Source: Rhizobium sp. NLR16a (lineage in GTDB: Bacteria; Pseudomonadota; Alphaproteobacteria; Rhizobiales; Rhizobiaceae). Taken from it: a stretch of DNA of 64,000 nucleotides. Below the pieces are notes generated by a model. It was not told the origin of the DNA. It did not search any database and saw only the letters and a list, made by a program, of their open reading frames with translations. A program made the position numbers and the translations under genes. Shown here piece by piece: positions 8,898-16,776 of this stretch (the first letter of the stretch is position 1; every line of letters begins with the position of its first letter). Where the stretch lies: assembly GCF_017948245.1 (NCBI RefSeq), contig NZ_CP072865.1:1079501-1143500 (forward strand). The letters are read 5' to 3'.

Positions 8898-9314
8898 TCA
8901 GTTCTGCAGCGGGAAGGTCAATTCCTTCTGGTTGGTGTCGACGACGAAGACGGCGAGCAGGCGGGCGGGCTCGGTCTCGCTGCCGTTGGCGCTGACGCCA
9001 TGGCGGTCGCCCGGCATTTCGGAAAAGCTCTCCCCGGCCTGATAGACCTTGGCCGGGCCGTCATTGACCTGGCTGCGGATCGATCCTTCGAGCACGGTGG
9101 CGTAGATGAAGGCCGAATCCGGGTGGGTATGGCCTTCGGAAAAGCCGCCCGGGCCGTATTCGACCAGCACGCCCTTGATGCTCTTGCCCGGCACGTTCGG
9201 CAGTTCGTGCTCATAGACGAGCGTCACCTTCGCGGATTTGCTGCTGTCGTGGGCGGCGGCACCGGTCGCGGCGAGAAAGGCGAGCGCGGCGGCGATGATT
9301 GATGCTCTGATCAT
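8898..9314 (-). CDS. Periplasmic cupin-domain protein
   Basis: Protein of 138 residues with a signal peptide (MIRASIIAAALAFLAATGAAAH) and one cupin domain. The metal-binding motif is visible as GGFSEGHTHPDSAFIYATVLEG, where GHTHP supplies two histidines and the E comes from the second strand. A second motif follows in GESFSEMPGDRHGVS. Role unknown; small secreted cupins of this sort are usually called stress- or quinone-related without proof. The start is supported by AAAGGAGATTCCC before the ATG at 9314; the reading frame runs further up but without a ribosome site. Third gene of the AhpD-like/SDR/cupin operon. Confidence 0.85.
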   Translation of the reverse strand: MIRASIIAAALAFLAATGAAAHDSSKSAKVTLVYEHELPNVPGKSIKGVLVEYGPGGFSEGHTHPDSAFIYATVLEGSIRSQVNDGPAKVYQAGESFSEMPGDRHGVSANGSETEPARLLAVFVVDTNQKELTFPLQN

Positions 9315-9380
9315 GGGAATCTCCTTTGTTGCTGAGGTGGAGAGGACGCGTCCGAGCGGCCGCGTCCTGAGGCAGGCCAA

Positions 9381-10136
9381 TCACTTCGACCGGGCTGATT
9401 TGGCGAACCACTCTTCGAAGGTGATCGTGCCGAGCCGCGGATTATCATCGGAGACGAGCGACTGATCGTTCAGCCTTGCGCCGAAATATCGCGCCTCTGC
9501 ATCGGCCTCGACGGTCCTCGGGTCTTTCACCGCCGTCAGGTAGCGGGCGACGAGCTCGCTGAGGCGGGCGCGCTCGGGACCTGCGATCTCGACCGTCGCA
9601 TTGGCCGGGGCTGAAAGCGCCACATCGGTCATGGCGTCGGCAACATCATCGGACGCGATCGGCTGCACATAGGCGGGCGACAGCCGAACCGTCTGGCCGA
9701 CCGTGCCGGATTGGGCGATGCCGTTCAGGAATTCCATGAACTGCGTCGAATGCACAATGGTATAGGGAATGCCCGAGGACTCGATCAGCTTTTCCTGGGC
9801 GAGCTTGCCGCGGAAATAGCCGCTTTCCTGCAGGCGCTCGGTGCCCACGACCGAAAGGGCGATATGGTGCTTGACGCCTGCGGCCTTTTCGGCGGCGAGA
9901 AGATTGCGTCCCGAGGTCTCAAAGAATTCGAGCACGGCCTGGTCCTCGAAGGAGGGTGAATTTGCAAGGTCGAGCACGACCTGGGCGCCCGCAAGCGCTT
10001 CCGCCAGCCCTTCTCCGGAGATCGTGTTGACGCCTGAGTTCGGCGAGGCGGCAATCACCTCATGCCCGCGTTTGCGCAGGCGCTCGACAGTCTTCGAACC
10101 GATGAGGCCGGTCCCGCCGATGACGACGATTTTCAT
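9381..10136 (-). CDS. NmrA-like NAD(P)-binding SDR protein
   Basis: Atypical short-chain dehydrogenase of 251 residues. It starts MKIVVIGGTGLIGSKTVERL, with the GGxGxxG nucleotide loop, and has the NmrA/QorB-like layout (KHHIALSVVGTERLQESGYF, then IPYTIVHSTQFMEFL in place of a catalytic YxxxK). These proteins reduce quinones or act as redox sensors; the substrate here is unknown. The start at 10136 has AGGAGATCCCTT before it. Middle gene of three on the minus strand between the AhpD-like and cupin genes, with 66-base gaps on both sides, likely one transcript from the LysR-flanked promoter. Confidence 0.88.
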   Translation of the reverse strand: MKIVVIGGTGLIGSKTVERLRKRGHEVIAASPNSGVNTISGEGLAEALAGAQVVLDLANSPSFEDQAVLEFFETSGRNLLAAEKAAGVKHHIALSVVGTERLQESGYFRGKLAQEKLIESSGIPYTIVHSTQFMEFLNGIAQSGTVGQTVRLSPAYVQPIASDDVADAMTDVALSAPANATVEIAGPERARLSELVARYLTAVKDPRTVEADAEARYFGARLNDQSLVSDDNPRLGTITFEEWFAKSARSK

Positions 10137-10202
10137 AAGGGATCTCCTTTCGCTGCCGCGGCGCGGCAGCGTCAAAATTGAATCTTCTATGAATTGCGAG
10201 GC

Positions 10203-10682
10203 TTAGTTCAGGCCTGCCTTATCGAGGCCATAGGCTTTGTCGGCCGTGCCGGGCACGGTCTTGAAGCCGACATTGACGCGGTTCCAGGCATTGATGGCCA
10301 TGACAACGAAGGTCAGGTCGGAGATTTCCTTTTCGGAAAGCTGGCCGCGAACCCGCTCATAGATCTCGTCGGGCACGCCGCCCTCGGGAAGTTTCGTCAG
10401 CGCTTCGGTCCAGGCCAGCGCTGCGCGCTCGCGGGGAATGAACAGGTTCGATTCCCGCCAGATGGCGACGTGATAGATCCGCAGCTCGCTCTCGCCGAGG
10501 ATTTTGGCCTGCTTCACATGCATGTCGAGGCAGAAGCCGCATCCGTTGATTTGCGAAGCGCGGATCTCGACCAGGGCCTGCAGCTTCTCGTTGATCACGC
10601 TGCTGCGGAGCGCCATGCTGAATTCCATGAATTTCTTGAAAAGTTCGGGGGACTGCTGGGCGTAGTTCAATCGCTGGGTCAT
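10203..10682 (-). CDS. AhpD-like carboxymuconolactone decarboxylase-family protein
   Basis: Protein of 159 residues with the alkylhydroperoxidase D core: Glu39, then Cys48-G-F-Cys51 and His55 (INGCGFCLDMHVKQA). This is the redox-active CxxC plus proton relay of AhpD peroxidases, so a thiol-dependent peroxidase role is likely. The family also includes gamma-carboxymuconolactone decarboxylases, which lack the CxxC, so that activity is unlikely. First gene of the operon and divergent from the LysR regulator at 10814. A set of ATCCTTA repeats lies immediately before its ATG. Confidence 0.9.
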   Translation of the reverse strand: MTQRLNYAQQSPELFKKFMEFSMALRSSVINEKLQALVEIRASQINGCGFCLDMHVKQAKILGESELRIYHVAIWRESNLFIPRERAALAWTEALTKLPEGGVPDEIYERVRGQLSEKEISDLTFVVMAINAWNRVNVGFKTVPGTADKAYGLDKAGLN

Positions 10683-10695
10683 GTCTTTTTCCTCT

Positions 10696-10741
10696 AATTA
10701 AGGATATTTTGCATCCTTATGGATAAACGATATCCTTAATT
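10696..10741. promoter_or_regulatory. Nested inverted repeats, probable LysR operator
   Basis: AATTAAGGATAT (10696-10707) and ATATCCTTAATT (10730-10741) form a perfect 12-base inverted repeat. Between them lies a second palindrome, ATCCTTATGGAT (10713-10724), using the same ATCCTTA core. The whole array starts 14 bases before the ATG of the AhpD-like gene and lies in the gap shared with the divergent LysR gene. This is the normal place for LysR activation and autoregulation sites. Assignment to this regulator is inference. Confidence 0.6.
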
Positions 10742-10813
10742 GCTGGACTGTAAAGCCATTCTCGCCTAGTCTGGCGGCATAAAGCCTATGCGCAAAAGTA
10801 TGAGGGGGCTGTC

Positions 10814-11740
10814 ATGGATATCGTTTCGGCATTGCAGAGCTTTCAACGCGTCGTGGAGACGGGCTCGTTTTCAGCGGCAGCACACGATCTCGACGTGACC
10901 CAGCCAGCGGTCTCGCGGCAGGTTGCCGCACTCGAAGGTCATTTCAACACGCGCCTCCTGCATCGCACGACGAGCGGCCTGTCACTGACGGCGGAAGGGG
11001 AACGGATGCTGCCGATGGCGCTCAGGATTCTCGAAGCGGTGGAGGAGCTCGGCGATGCCGCCGGATCGGATGGAGTGGTCGCTTCGGGCAAGGTCCGGCT
11101 GAGCGTTCCGGCACCGCTCGGCCTCTATCTCAGCGAGCGGCTGGGCGATCTTCTCGCCGCCCATCCGAAGCTGTTGGTCGAGCTGCTTTTCAGGGAGCAG
11201 AGCTCGGATATGATCGAGGAGCGCCTGGATCTCGAAGTGCGCCTTGGCCCGGTCGCCGACAGCAGCCTCGTCTGCCGGCGGATCGGCTGGACGACGGCTT
11301 TCCTCGTCGCTTCTCCCGCCTATCTCGCACGCAGGGCGGCGCCGCGCGCCCCGAAGGACATCAAGGACCATGAATGCCTGTGCTACAGCAGGGCAGGCGA
11401 GGCCAACATATGGTCCTTCTCGAATGGCTCGGAGGACATATCCGTCAGGATATCGCCGCGGCTGACGGCCTGTAACGCCGTCGCCATTCACAGGGCGGTC
11501 CTTGCCGGCGCGGGGCTTGCGGTGCTCTCCCACGTCATCGCCATGCCCGACATTGCCGCCGGGCGGCTGATCCCGGTGATGAAGGATTTTCAGCCGAGCC
11601 GGCTGCCGGTTACCGTCGTCTATCCCTCGCGACGCAACATGCCGCTGCGCGTCAAGACTGTTCTGGATTTTCTGATGGATGCGATGGCGCAGGACCCGTC
11701 GATGTGCGCAGGCGGCGTGGACCGGGGCTGGGACGGGTGA
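10814..11740 (+). CDS. LysR-family transcriptional regulator
   Basis: Regulator of 308 residues with an N-terminal helix-turn-helix (FQRVVETGSFSAAAHDLDVT, then QPAVSRQVAALEG) and a C-terminal periplasmic-binding-like effector domain from about 90 onward. The overall form (VRLSVPAPLGLYLSERL, LDLEVRLGPVADSSL) is of the DsdC/PA2206-like LysR branch that regulates dehydrogenases and quinone reductases. It is divergent from the AhpD-like/SDR/cupin operon and very probably controls it through the repeats at 10696-10741. The ATG at 10814 follows a purine-rich AGGGGG. Confidence 0.92.
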   Translation: MDIVSALQSFQRVVETGSFSAAAHDLDVTQPAVSRQVAALEGHFNTRLLHRTTSGLSLTAEGERMLPMALRILEAVEELGDAAGSDGVVASGKVRLSVPAPLGLYLSERLGDLLAAHPKLLVELLFREQSSDMIEERLDLEVRLGPVADSSLVCRRIGWTTAFLVASPAYLARRAAPRAPKDIKDHECLCYSRAGEANIWSFSNGSEDISVRISPRLTACNAVAIHRAVLAGAGLAVLSHVIAMPDIAAGRLIPVMKDFQPSRLPVTVVYPSRRNMPLRVKTVLDFLMDAMAQDPSMCAGGVDRGWDG

Positions 11741-11824
11741 TTTGGCAGGATCTGCCGCCATCGGCCATGCGGTGTCAGTTTCCGCCTTGCCTAATAGCGG
11801 CGAATCCTGCCAAGTCGTCCGATC

Positions 11825-12952
11825 ATGCAATTTGCGCCGCAACAAGACGAAGCCCTGAAGGCTGTTTCGAAATGGCTGAACGAAGGGCGCTCGCCGCTCT
11901 TTCGCCTGTTCGGCTATGCCGGAACGGGCAAGACGACGCTTGCCCGGCATTTTGCCGAGAATGTCGACGGCGACGTGCTGTTTGCCGCCTTTACGGGCAA
12001 GGCCGCGCAGGTGCTGCGTTCGCGCGGCGCCTCCAACGCCAAGACCATTCATTCGCTGATCTATCGCCCGCGTGGCGAGGAGGCGGTGGAGGACGAGGAA
12101 ACCGGCAAGACTTCGATTGCGCCGATGTTTGCGATCAACCGGCAGAGCCCGGTGGCGAAAGCGGCACTGATCATCGTCGACGAATGCTCGATGGTGGACG
12201 AGGCGCTCGGCAAGGACCTGATGAGCTTCGGCACGCCGATCCTGGTGCTTGGCGATCCCGGCCAGCTGCCGCCCGTCAGCGGCGGCGGCTACTTCACCAA
12301 CCAGGACCCGGATTATCTTCTGACCGATATCCACCGGCAGGCGCGCGACAATCCGATCATCAAGCTCGCCATGCAGGTGCGCGAAGGCAATGAGATCATG
12401 TATGGCGACTACGGCACCGCCAAGGTGATTTCGAAGAATGAGGTGACGCAGCAGCTCGTGCTCGATGCCGACCAGGTGCTCGTCGGTACCAACCGCACGC
12501 GGCGGCGCTATAATCAGCGGCTGCGCGAATTGAAGGGTTTTTCCGCCGATTATCCGCAGACCGGCGACAAGCTCGTCTGCCTCCGGAACGATCCGGCCAA
12601 GGGCCTGCTCAACGGCTCGCTCTGGCAGGTGATGACCTCGTCGAAGGAAACGACGAAGCCCGGCATCAATCTGCTCGTCCGTCCCGAGGACGACGACATG
12701 GATCGCGGGGCGGCCAAGATCAAGCTGCTGAAACAAGCCTTCGAGGATGTCGAAGGCGAGATTCCTTGGAACACCCGCAAGCGCTATGACGAGTTCGACT
12801 ACGGTTATGCCCTGACCGTCCACAAGGCGCAGGGCTCGCAATGGAATGACGTCGTGCTCTTCGATGAGAGCTGGGCTTTTCGCGATACGAGGGAACGCTG
12901 GCTCTATACCGCGATCACGCGCGCGGCGGAGACGCTGACGATCGTTCGCTGA
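11825..12952 (+). CDS. RecD-like ATP-dependent DNA helicase (AAA_30/UvrD_C_2)
   Basis: Superfamily 1 helicase of 375 residues, shorter than RecD or RecD2. Walker A is GYAGTGKTT with Lys36; Walker B is IIVDECSMVD near 115-125; motif III is LGDPGQLPPV; and the UvrD_C_2 motifs VI-like region GYALTVHKAQGSQW, with VVLFDES, is near 335. It lacks the N-terminal domains of RecD, so it is probably a stand-alone helicase of the type often found in rhizobia and phages (Dda-like). No recB or recC lies nearby. It sits alone, 84 bases after the LysR gene, with an unremarkable start. Confidence 0.9.
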   Translation: MQFAPQQDEALKAVSKWLNEGRSPLFRLFGYAGTGKTTLARHFAENVDGDVLFAAFTGKAAQVLRSRGASNAKTIHSLIYRPRGEEAVEDEETGKTSIAPMFAINRQSPVAKAALIIVDECSMVDEALGKDLMSFGTPILVLGDPGQLPPVSGGGYFTNQDPDYLLTDIHRQARDNPIIKLAMQVREGNEIMYGDYGTAKVISKNEVTQQLVLDADQVLVGTNRTRRRYNQRLRELKGFSADYPQTGDKLVCLRNDPAKGLLNGSLWQVMTSSKETTKPGINLLVRPEDDDMDRGAAKIKLLKQAFEDVEGEIPWNTRKRYDEFDYGYALTVHKAQGSQWNDVVLFDESWAFRDTRERWLYTAITRAAETLTIVR

Positions 12953-13005
12953 CAGCGCTCGGCCGGGGGAAGGGGACGGTGGCGAACGTCCGGGCACGAC
13001 CCGGG

Positions 13006-13698
13006 CTAAGCTTGCACGATGCCGAGCAGGACCGCCTTGGCGATTGCCTGGAAGCGATTGTTGGCACGGAATTTCAGGATGATGCCGGCTTCGAGATCGC
13101 GGGTCTCGTCATGCTTCAGGTCGAGCGCCCGGGCGATGCGCTGGGTGGAATAGCCCTCTGCCATCAGTTCCAGGCAACGCAGTTCCTGCGCGGTCAGGCT
13201 GGAACTGTCCTGATTGTCGTTGAGCGGCGGCGTCTCCATGCCGTCGTCGAAATCCAGGAGATCGCCGACCTGTTGGAGCTGGCGGTGCAGCGTCGACATT
13301 TCGGCCGTCAGTTCGCGCTTGCGCACCTGCAAGGCCTCGCGAAACATCGCCTCGGCTGTTTCCTGCGAATCGGCCTTGCGAAGCTCGTCCATCAACTCCT
13401 GGATAACCGCGATCGGCATTCCTGTCTCGCGGCAGACTGTGATGACGGCCATGCGCATCACGTCGTCCTGGCCATAGACCCGCATCAGGCCGATGCGATT
13501 GGCCGAGATCAGTCCCTTTTCTTCGTAGAAATGCAATGTCCTGTGCGTAACGCCGAATGCGTCGGCCATATCGGCGATAGGCACCGGACCTCCCGGTAGA
13601 TCCGGCGGCAGCGCGGCCGAAGGCAGGAACCGGTATTTCGACCGGGCCTCCGAAACGATACCGGCGGCAGCAAACAGGCGTTTGGAACCGTCTGGCAT
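13006..13698 (-). CDS. MerR-type regulator fused to a LuxR-type helix-turn-helix
   Basis: Regulator of 230 residues with two DNA-binding modules. Residues about 40-110 are a MerR winged helix (PIADMADAFGVTHRTLHFYE, then EKGLISANRIG and RVYGQDDVMRM), followed by a coiled-coil-like helix to about 155. Residues about 165-225 look like a LuxR/GerE HTH (LTAQELRCLELMAEGYSTQ, RIARALDLKHDETRD). No metal-binding cysteines are present at the MerR effector site. The start at 13698 is supported by AGGAGG four bases before the ATG; an upstream ATG at 13725 has no such site. Convergent with the helicase gene. Ligand and targets are unknown. Confidence 0.85.
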   Translation of the reverse strand: MPDGSKRLFAAAGIVSEARSKYRFLPSAALPPDLPGGPVPIADMADAFGVTHRTLHFYEEKGLISANRIGLMRVYGQDDVMRMAVITVCRETGMPIAVIQELMDELRKADSQETAEAMFREALQVRKRELTAEMSTLHRQLQQVGDLLDFDDGMETPPLNDNQDSSSLTAQELRCLELMAEGYSTQRIARALDLKHDETRDLEAGIILKFRANNRFQAIAKAVLLGIVQA

Positions 13699-14128
13699 GA
13701 ACCCTCCTAGGGCATCTTGTTGCACCTCATGCGGATTTGCCAGTTGCTTCCCGGTCGCGGCGAGTGGGGTTTCCTCTGAGCGTCTTACATGGGGAAAGAA
13801 GCAGTACGCGGCCTACGTTTACGCGACACAATGTCCACGTTATGCGTGAACGATCTTTTTTAGAAGTGCTAAAAATAATCTCTTTTAAATGGGATAGCAA
13901 CGCGACGGCGTGCTTTGCAGGCTTTGCGCGAAGGTTCTGGCAAAACACGTGCCGCACCCGCCGCATCTTCGCAGCGGCGGGAACTGCTATTCCTGGTAGC
14001 TCCTCACTGTTGTAATGCCGATCCATCAATGATCGGCGTCGCATTCATCTGCGATTCTCGTTGGCCATCGCCGGACACTTGGCTTAAAAGCGGGGCCACC
14101 CGTTTCCGAGACCGATGGATATCCCGCC
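13699..14128. other. Gene-free intergenic region, locally AT-rich
   Basis: This 430-base gap separates the MerR-LuxR gene (minus strand) from pdxJ (plus strand). No convincing coding frame was found. It contains an AT-rich tract around 13855-13890 and a small hairpin, GCCGATC-7 bases-GATCGGC near 14018-14038, upstream of pdxJ. It probably holds the two divergent promoters; a small RNA cannot be excluded by eye. Confidence 0.5.
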
Positions 14129-14881
14129 ATGCCAGCCAAGCTCTCCGTGAACCTCAACGCTATTGCCATGCTGCGCAACCGGCGTGATCTGCCCTGGCCG
14201 AGTGTCGAAGTCCTGGGGCGCATAGCCCTTGCATCAGGCGCCAGCGGCCTGACGGTGCATCCGCGCCCCGATCAGCGGCATATCCGTTTTTCCGACCTGC
14301 CCGTTATCCGCAACCTGATCGACGATGAATTCCCCAAGGCCGAGTTCAACATCGAGGGATACCCGACTGACGAATTCCTCAATCTCTGCGCCGGCGCTGC
14401 ACCCGAGCAGGTGACGTTGGTGCCCGACGATCCCTCCCAGGCGACCTCCGATCACGGCTGGGATTTCCGCAAACATCAGGCGTTCCTCACCGATGTCGTC
14501 GCCCGGCTGAAGAAGATGGGATGCCGGGTCTCGCTCTTTGCTGACGGCGACGGCGATGCGGAAGCGGTCAAGATCGCCAAGGCGGTCGGCGCCGACCGAA
14601 TCGAACTCTATACCGGCCCCTATGGCGGCTGCTACGACGCGCCCGAACGGGCGGCTCCCATCCTCGAAGCGCTGGGAAAGACTGCAGACGCGGCGCTGGC
14701 GATCGGCCTTGGCGTCAATGCCGGGCACGATCTGACGGTCGCAAACCTGCCTGATCTGGTGAAGCGCATTCCAGCGCTTGCCGAGGTTTCCATTGGCCAT
14801 GGACTGACTGCCGATGCGCTGGAATATGGCATGGCGGAAACGGTGAGGCGTTTTTGCAGGGCATGCGGGCAGAAGGTTTGA
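14129..14881 (+). CDS. pdxJ: Pyridoxine 5'-phosphate synthase
   Basis: Final enzyme of the DXP-dependent vitamin B6 route. It condenses 3-amino-2-oxopropyl phosphate with 1-deoxyxylulose 5-phosphate to pyridoxine 5'-phosphate. Length is 250 residues. Family motifs are the N-terminus [29 protein letters not shown] with substrate-binding His and Arg, the NIEGYP glutamate segment, TLVPDDPSQ, the phosphate-binding [19 protein letters not shown], and [11 protein letters not shown] near the C-terminus. The gene stands alone, with a repeat element downstream. Confidence 0.95.
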   Translation: MPAKLSVNLNAIAMLRNRRDLPWPSVEVLGRIALASGASGLTVHPRPDQRHIRFSDLPVIRNLIDDEFPKAEFNIEGYPTDEFLNLCAGAAPEQVTLVPDDPSQATSDHGWDFRKHQAFLTDVVARLKKMGCRVSLFADGDGDAEAVKIAKAVGADRIELYTGPYGGCYDAPERAAPILEALGKTADAALAIGLGVNAGHDLTVANLPDLVKRIPALAEVSIGHGLTADALEYGMAETVRRFCRACGQKV

Positions 14882-14964
14882 GGAAGGCCGTTGCCTCTGT
14901 GTTTTGACCGGAATCGAGTCATGACGTTTCTGGCGGCAGGCGCAGTGGGCGTATTGGGTCGTCA

Positions 14965-15147
14965 GCGCCCAAGGACTTGGGCGCACTGGATTCCTGCGAC
15001 AAGCACAGGAATGAGGGAGATCAAAATAAGCGCTGTTGCCAGAATTTCCGGTCGTCATCGAGACAGCGGGTAACGGGAAGCGTTACCTTTCCGCCCCTCA
15101 TTCCTGTGCTTGTCACAGGAATCCAGCCACGGCGCGTCCGCGCCGTG
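14965..15147. repeat. Mosaic palindromic intergenic repeat, copy 1 (family A)
   Basis: Block of palindromic modules between pdxJ and the QorB-like gene. Modules in order: GCGCCCAAG-GA-CTTGGGCGC (14965-14984), CTGGATTCCTGCGACAAGC with the following CACAGGAATGAGGG, a unique middle, ATTCCTGTG-5-CACAGGAAT (15100-15122), and CACGGCGCG-TC-CGCGCCGTG (15128-15147). Copy 2, at 55646-55753, contains the same modules in different order. The layout resembles the RIME-type mosaic elements of rhizobia; that family name is inference from memory. Confidence 0.8.
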
Positions 15148-15191
15148 AATGACTCGTTTGCAGCAACGAGGTTTTCTCATTCAAAACCTGA

Positions 15192-15225
15192 CCGCTCATC
15201 CTGCGACACGCGCAGGGATGAGCGG
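15192..15225 (-). terminator. Hairpin after the QorB-like gene
   Basis: CCGCTCATCCTGCG (15192-15205) pairs with CGCAGGGATGAGCGG (15211-15225) with a single bulged G. It lies five bases past the stop codon of the minus-strand gene. No strong T-run follows in that direction, so termination is likely but may not be factor-independent. Confidence 0.5.
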
Positions 15226-15230
15226 AATGT

Positions 15231-16136
15231 TCAATGGGCATCGGCGCCAGCAGCCGTCAACGCAGCCTTATGCGCCACGAAGAAATCCTTCAGCGGCTGC
15301 GGCTGTTTACCCGTCAGCTTGATGAAGTCTTCGGTCATGATCTCGAACTTGCCGGCGCGGATGTTGGCGTCGGCGGAGACCAGCATGTCGGCGATGAAGC
15401 CGGGGAGGCCGGCGCCGCGGATGCCCTGGCCGAGCTGCTCGTCATTGACGTCGACCACGTCGAGCGGCTTGCCGGCGGCCCCGGAGACGGTGGCGGCGAC
15501 CTGCCGGTTGGTCAGCAGTTCAGTGCCGGTTAGGGTATAGGTGGCGCTTTCGGAGGTGCCGGAGGCAAGCGCTGCGGCGATCGCCAGGGCGCAGTCGTCG
15601 CGTGCAATAGTCGAGATCTTGCCGTCGCCCGTGGCGCTGTACCATTTGCCGCCTTGCAGGTTGTGCGGCATGCCGTGCAGGTAATTGTCGTGATACCAGG
15701 CGTTGCGGAAGATCGTATAGGCGATGCCGCTCGCCTTGATAGCGTTTTCGGTGCCGAGGTGGTCGGGTGCGAAGATGACGAGCGAATTGTCCGGGGACGG
15801 CATCGAAGTATAGGCAATGTGTTTGACGCCTGCCTTGGCGGCGGCAGCGACGGCAGCCTTGTGCTGGGTGAGGCGCTTGCCGGGGGTATCGAGCGCGTCG
15901 GTGCTGATGATCAGCAGCCGGTCGACGCCGGCGAAGGCCTTCTCCAGGCTGGCCGCATCATCGAAATCGGCCTTGTGGGTGGCGACGCCCTTGTTCGCCA
16001 GCTCAACGAGCTTTTCCGGGCTGCGCGTTGCCGCGACGATCCTGCCTGGGGCGACCTTGTAGGTGTCGATGAGGTGATGGATGACACGCTGGCCGAGCTG
16101 TCCGGCGGCGCCGGTGACCAGGATGGTTTCGCTCAT
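15231..16136 (-). CDS. QorB-like NAD(P)H:quinone oxidoreductase
   Basis: NmrA-like SDR protein of 301 residues with the nucleotide loop ETILVTGAAGQLGQRVIHHL and the QorB-type middle (KHIAYTSMPSPDNSLVIFA, GIAYTIFRNAWYHDNYLHGM). Members reduce quinones with NADPH without a classical catalytic tyrosine. The C-terminal helical part (TEDFIKLTGKQPQPLKDFF) is as in the family. The gene is divergent from an HxlR regulator, the same partnership as E. coli qorB/qorR (ytfG/ytfH), which supports the call and suggests HxlR control through the operator at 16164-16180. Confidence 0.9.
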   Translation of the reverse strand: MSETILVTGAAGQLGQRVIHHLIDTYKVAPGRIVAATRSPEKLVELANKGVATHKADFDDAASLEKAFAGVDRLLIISTDALDTPGKRLTQHKAAVAAAAKAGVKHIAYTSMPSPDNSLVIFAPDHLGTENAIKASGIAYTIFRNAWYHDNYLHGMPHNLQGGKWYSATGDGKISTIARDDCALAIAAALASGTSESATYTLTGTELLTNRQVAATVSGAAGKPLDVVDVNDEQLGQGIRGAGLPGFIADMLVSADANIRAGKFEIMTEDFIKLTGKQPQPLKDFFVAHKAALTAAGADAH

Positions 16137-16163
16137 ACGTCATTTCCTTCTGCGTTTGATGAC

Positions 16164-16180
16164 AGTCTCAAAAAGAGACT
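16164..16180. promoter_or_regulatory. Perfect inverted repeat, probable HxlR operator
   Basis: AGTCTC-AAAAA-GAGACT, a 6+5+6 perfect palindrome, lies 27 bases before the ATG of the QorB-like gene in the gap shared with the divergent HxlR gene. It is followed by TAACACTAGAATAGGAAT, where promoter elements could lie. Position and symmetry fit a dimeric winged-helix repressor; assignment to this HxlR protein is inference. Confidence 0.65.
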
Positions 16181-16258
16181 AACACTAGAATAGGAATTGA
16201 CTTGGCGGTGTAAAGCAGGCAGTTTTTCGGCTCTACGTTACCAAAAGGGAACCAGCAG

Positions 16259-16675
16259 ATGAGCGGCGAGGTCCTCAGTTTGAAGAACAGGATGCCGGAG
16301 ATGCGGCGCGAGATCGATCTCGCTGGTCTCGATTTTTCCAACTGCCCAGTCAGGGACATGATGCAGCATATCGGCGGCAAATGGTCGACGTTGCTGCTTG
16401 AGATATTGGCGGCTCGGCCTTGCCGGTTTGGCGAGTTGCGGCGGATGCTCCCCGATATCTCACAGCGCATGCTGACGCAGACGCTGCGCGACCTGCAGAG
16501 GGACGGTTATGTCAATCGCGAAGTCTTCCCCACCAAGCCGCCGAGCGTCGAATATTCGATGACCGATCTCGGCCGTTCGCTCTACCAGCCGCTGTCGCAG
16601 CTCTTGAATTGGGCGGAAGCGAACCACGAAGCGGTTCGTGACGCTCGCTTGCGCTTCGATTCTGCAGAGAGCTAA
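16259..16675 (+). CDS. HxlR-family transcriptional regulator
   Basis: Winged-helix regulator of 138 residues. The family signature runs from a near-N-terminal cysteine ([20 protein letters not shown]) through the recognition helix ([40 protein letters not shown]) to [12 protein letters not shown]. The cysteine in the CPV motif is the redox-sensing thiol in QorR and HypR relatives, so quinone or aldehyde sensing is plausible. Divergent from the QorB-like reductase gene. Its TAA stop lies inside the left arm of the intergenic repeat that follows. Confidence 0.92.
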   Translation: MSGEVLSLKNRMPEMRREIDLAGLDFSNCPVRDMMQHIGGKWSTLLLEILAARPCRFGELRRMLPDISQRMLTQTLRDLQRDGYVNREVFPTKPPSVEYSMTDLGRSLYQPLSQLLNWAEANHEAVRDARLRFDSAES

Positions 16676-16776
16676 AGCATGTCGCGATCTTTCAGATTCG
16701 CTATCATGCTTTAGGTCTTTGTTTTTCCGCATGTCTTAATCGCAAAACCGCTGCACGCTTTTGCGAGACATGCTCT
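16671..16776. repeat. Palindromic intergenic repeat, copy 1 (family B)
   Basis: Two-stem element of about 105 bases. Stem 1 is CTAAAGCATG (16672-16681) with CATGCTTTAG (16705-16714). Stem 2 is GCATGTC (16729-16735) with GACATGC (16767-16773), further strengthened by CGCAAAA and TTTTGCG inside it. It fills the gap between two convergent genes exactly: the HxlR stop TAA is within stem 1 and the MFS stop is at its right edge. Copy 2 is at 56993-57098. Confidence 0.85.

Noticed and set aside
10982..12997. 671-codon open frame on the minus strand, antisense to the LysR and helicase genes
   Set aside because: Its product is rich in Arg, His, Ala and Gly without any domain; both genes on the plus strand have clear motifs. 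It is a third-position GC artefact.
13727..14044. Possible small gene on the minus strand between the MerR-LuxR gene and pdxJ
   Set aside because: No ribosome site, atypical composition, no family resemblance.
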